DNA from: Gordionus sp. m RMFG-2023 | Lineage: Eukaryota; Nematomorpha; Gordioida; Chordodea; Parachordodidae | Reading direction: 5' to 3' | Assembly: GCF_954871325.1 (NCBI RefSeq) | Contig: NC_088776.1 | Coordinates: 19,778,052 to 19,842,051, forward strand | Length of the DNA: 64,000 nucleotides | Shown here: piece by piece, positions 60,698 to 64,000 of the stretch | Layout of the letters: each line of letters begins with the position of its first letter | How positions within the stretch are numbered: the stretch's first letter is position 1 | The notes under the pieces: model-generated | Seen by the model: the letters and a program-made list of their open reading frames with translations, nothing else | Databases searched by the model: none | Told to the model about the DNA's origin: nothing | Made by a program: the position numbers and the translations under genes

Positions 60698-62226
60698 AAC
60701 AACTAGTATAAAACATATAAACCTTACAGAAAAGGCTATTAAAATTTAATATCTAATTAGATATTTTTGCAATTCCAAGTTTTAACCATGTTAATTTGTT
60801 ATACTTTCATAAATTAAAAAATAAGTTGATTTTTTTTATATTTCATTATATTATGTCTTAGAGCTTTAGAAAATCAGGGCTATGAACAATTTTTCAACTT
60901 TAAATCATTTGTAGCACGCCTTTTTTTAATTTTGAATATCATATTATAGATTTTGTCTAAAATGCCCATCAAAAATTTGCCTATCATTTTAAGCTGGAAA
61001 ATAATTCCCAAATGTATACGACATATCACTGTAAACAAGAATTTGGAAGAAAAATAAGTAAAAGTTAATAATTTTTTAAAATAACGACTATACAATTCAA
61101 TTTTTAGAAAAAGCATATTTATAAAAATAAAAATGAAATTCCAAAGTTATTTTTATAAAAATATATCGTAGCCAAGGTCTACATAAGTTGACCTTGACCT
61201 AAATGCCCTCAATAAAATTTATGGTGGAAAACCGCGCCAGGAATTCTCCATAGGAAAATTCTGGATGATTCTATGAGAATGTCTGTAGTGTCATAAGTGT
61301 AGTCAGGGTTATGTTTGGTAAGAGAGGGGGGGGGGGGGTTATACTATAAGGTTGGACTTTCTCATATCAATTTTATTGAATATCTTTTAGGACCACTTAT
61401 TATAGGTCTTTGGCTATGTTAGATTTTTATAATAATAATTTTGGTTTTTCACTATTTTTATATAAAAATGTTATTTTTTCTAAAAATTTTGAATGATAGT
61501 CGTTATTTTAAAAATTATTCACTTTTAATCATTTTTCTAATACTTGTTTATAGTGATATATTGTAAACATTTTGGAGGAAAAGAAGGGTGAGAGATGTGT
61601 GGGGAAATTTTTTTATTAGTTTAAATACAGGAGCGCATGATATAAATGAGATATTTTAATAAATAATAATTTGAAATTTGAGAAATTATAATATAAAGAT
61701 AGTGAAAGAGATATATAAATATTTAACATTATTTTAAAAAGTAGCCTTAAAGGTAATTACTTTTGTTGATACGTTAAAAATAAAATGTAACATATTACAA
61801 GTATTTTTTTCGCAAAAATGTAACTAATTACATTAACAAAACTAGTCTGTAACATTTTTTTAAAAAATTTTGTTTAATTTCATGTAAACATTATACCAAA
61901 ATTGATAGCAAAAAATCATTTGTTTGAGGTTTTGGAAATATTTTTTACTCTAATAAAAACTTATTTAATATAAATTCTTTATATTTAAAAAAAGAAGATA
62001 TCTAAGCAAATGAAAAAACTTATATTTCCATTTATAAAAAATGAAGATATTATATGTAACCTTTAAACAAAAAAAAATATATAAAGAACACGATGTCTTT
62101 ATATGTTCATTTCGATAAATGAATTTATTAAATATGAAAATCTCTTTTGATTGTTGAGCTAAATAATTAAATCATTAAGATAATTTTTTGTAAAAAATAC
62201 AAATATGCTTGTATACTTTAAAAAAT
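60698..62226. other. AT-rich DNA with a G-run and hAT-type motifs
   Basis: A G-run lies at about 61327-61339 after GTCAGGGTTATG. GTAATTAC, TGTAACTAATTACA and GTCTGTAACATTTTT occur at 61750-61850, the same motif family as the array at 63180-63800. AGGAATTCTCC...GGAAAATTCTGG near 61240 is a small inverted repeat. No gene was recognised. Confidence 0.4.
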
Positions 62227-62234
62227 TTAAATAT

Positions 62235-62453
62235 CAGAGACCTGCAGGCCCGGCCATAAGTCCGACCCGGATATTTTAAAACCAAATATTTGAAATCGCC
62301 ATTATTAGCTATAAAAATCAAAAATAAATATAATATAGGATCTGAAATTTTCCGGGTCGGGCCTAAAAATATAAAACTCGGGTCGGGCCTAAAAAAAATC
62401 TTTTTTTTAAATCTGGGCCGGGCCGTGCAAATGGTACCTCTGGCAGATCTCTG
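62235..62453. mobile_element. GGGCC-family element, copy 9 (best complete short copy)
   Basis: It begins CAGAGACCTGCAGGCC and ends GGCAGATCTCTG. The interior has CCGACCCGG, TTTTCCGGGTCGGGCC, CTCGGGTCGGGCC and CTGGGCCGGGCC, the last three each preceded by TAAAA-rich spacers. Flanking octamers TTAAATAT and ATATATAT agree at six of eight. There is no coding capacity in 219 bp. Confidence 0.8.
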
Positions 62454-62461
62454 ATATATAT

Positions 62462-63179
62462 GTTGTATTGTGGTTCTGGTTAGTAATCAATGGCTAAAAA
62501 AATATGGATTTGGAAGGAAAAACTATTTTATTTCTTTGATATTTTTTGTTTTTCAATGTATAAATTATTGTTATTTAATTTTGACAACATATGTCTCAAC
62601 ACGGGTAGTCCTATAAGCTAAAGATCCCAGGGAACCGGGGGTAACGTTTATTTAAACATACCTTAAATAATGTGCATGTGCTTATGAAAGTGGTTGCGAG
62701 AACGAGTTTGTATTCACTTGTATTTAAATTTACCCTTTAATTATTATTTTATAAGTAGGTTTACCCCATTAAATCAAAAAATAATGCAAAATAGAAAGGT
62801 AATATAATTATTGAAGAAAATTGTTTTGTCATGGAAAGAATGATCCTTATAAAATTTCAGTCGATTTCAAAGTATGATAAGTAGATCATCTGCACGGCCC
62901 GAGGAGGCCAATCTGTGCGAAATATTTTTTTGGGTCTGGAAATTTGTGCAAAATATTTTTTCGATGAATTTTCCAAAATTTTTAAACCTAGAAAAATTAT
63001 TATTTATGATTTTATTCGCAAAAATTTATTTTATTCCTTTTATAAGGGTGAGAGCTTGAGCTTGCTCCTTTTCAATATTTAAAAAATGCTTTCCAAAGCA
63101 TATGACTTAGTCCTTGGATGCTTAAATAACATAATGTGAATATAAATTTGTTGGTTAATTGAATAAACAACTTTTATTT
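62462..63179. other. AT-rich DNA with a possible GGGCC-family end
   Basis: TAGATCATCTGCACGGCCCG at about 62882-62901 resembles the family left end but has no right partner. The open frame at 62874-63059 starts in it and shows no family signature. Confidence 0.4.
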
Positions 63180-63800
63180 TAATATATGTTCTTAAAATAA
63201 TTAGTCACATTTTTGGGAAAAAATAATTGTAACTAATTTTAAAATGTTACTACAAGAGTAATTAGTTACTTTTCAAGTTACTAAAATTATTGTTTATTAA
63301 ATATAATGTCTCATATCAAGTGCTCCTTTAAAACGTTTGTTTAGTCTAGAGAAGGCTATTTAGACACCAATTTTGGAAATGATTTATTGTTTAAGTAAAA
63401 TAAAAAAAATATTTTTTAGTACAATTATTTCCTTATCTAAATTTTATTTTTTTTTGATTAAAATTTGTAAATAGCAAAATTATTTTTGTATAATAAAAAA
63501 ATTATACTAAAAATGATGAGTTGTATAAATAATTTATTGAGTTACTTATAATATAACTCGTTACTTTTGAAATATAACTCTGGCTAGTTATTTTTGAAAT
63601 ATAACTGTAACTAGTTGCTTTTGAAATATATCTGTAACTAGTTACTTTCGAAATATGACTGTAACTAGTTTCTAAATATAACTGTAACTAGTTACTATTG
63701 AAATATAATTGCAATCAGTTACTTTTTCAAAATAAAACTAGTAACTGTAACTGTAACTAGTAACCATTTTAGAATGTAACTGTATAACTAGTTGTATTTC
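63180..63800. repeat. GTAACTAGTTAC minisatellite-like array
   Basis: From about 63540 to 63770 units of roughly 25-28 bp, AACTGTAACTAGTTACTTTTG followed by AAATAT, are repeated about eight times with drift. Shorter related motifs occur at 63200-63290. Each unit contains the self-complementary GTAACTAGTTAC. It is probably an expanded subterminal region of a hAT element. Confidence 0.75.
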
Positions 63801-64000
63801 AAACATATATTGTAACATTTTTTAAAAAAAACAAAATTAACATTTTTTTTAATGTCACAACTAATTAATATTGTCAATATTACTTACTTATACATTGATA
63901 ATGTTTAAATATAAAGTTGTTTTAGAAAATAAGAATAATTTTACAATTGAATATCTGATCTCCCCTGTGGCGTATAAATTAATTAAATTCATATATATTT

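Overview
This window is strongly AT-rich eukaryotic DNA, very probably from a metazoan. The evidence is a spliced SHPRH gene, an aminergic-type seven-transmembrane (7TM) receptor exon, GT-AG introns of about 200-1000 bp in the host gene, and a repeat load of hAT DNA transposons plus a non-LTR element with a restriction-like endonuclease. I cannot name the species. Host coding content is low: one partial gene at the left (SHPRH C-terminal half, about 2.67-6.48 kb), one isolated receptor exon (31.5-32.2 kb), and one weak coding-like stretch near 56.2 kb.

Layout. 0-2.65 kb: the 3' part of a multi-exon hAT transposon with two 40-41 bp introns. 2.67-6.48 kb: SHPRH exons (linker, RING finger, helicase C-terminal lobe), ending in a stop codon and an AATAAA signal. 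8.3-27.2 kb: a dense mobile-element zone. It holds several hAT elements that can be bounded by terminal inverted repeats and 8-bp target duplications (8315-8855, 12526-13794, 15393-15685, 19377-22564). The last of these carries remains of its own transposase and a nested, 5'-truncated non-LTR retrotransposon. 27.2-38.5 kb: mostly unremarkable AT-rich DNA around the receptor exon. 38.6-40.3 kb: a second, more decayed copy of the same non-LTR family, interrupted by a hAT element with a BED finger. 43.3-44.7 kb: an old Ty3/Gypsy fossil. 45.1-64 kb: further hAT elements (45089-47189, 52101-52721, 55051-56091, 62235-62453), an RNase H fragment of a retroelement, tandem repeats and a tRNA-like pseudogene.

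The main theme is a hAT graveyard. At least five transposase lineages left fragments. One family of short non-autonomous elements, with ends like CAGAGAYCTGC and internal GGGCCGGGCC motifs, recurs about nine times. Runs of 8-14 G or C are scattered through otherwise about 75% A+T sequence, and several lie just inside hAT ends. I did not find a convincing undescribed gene system. The observations most worth a second look are the nested hAT/non-LTR structure, the GGGCC family and its possible link to the 55-56 kb hAT, and the SHPRH gene with a transposon end lying close to its first visible exon.
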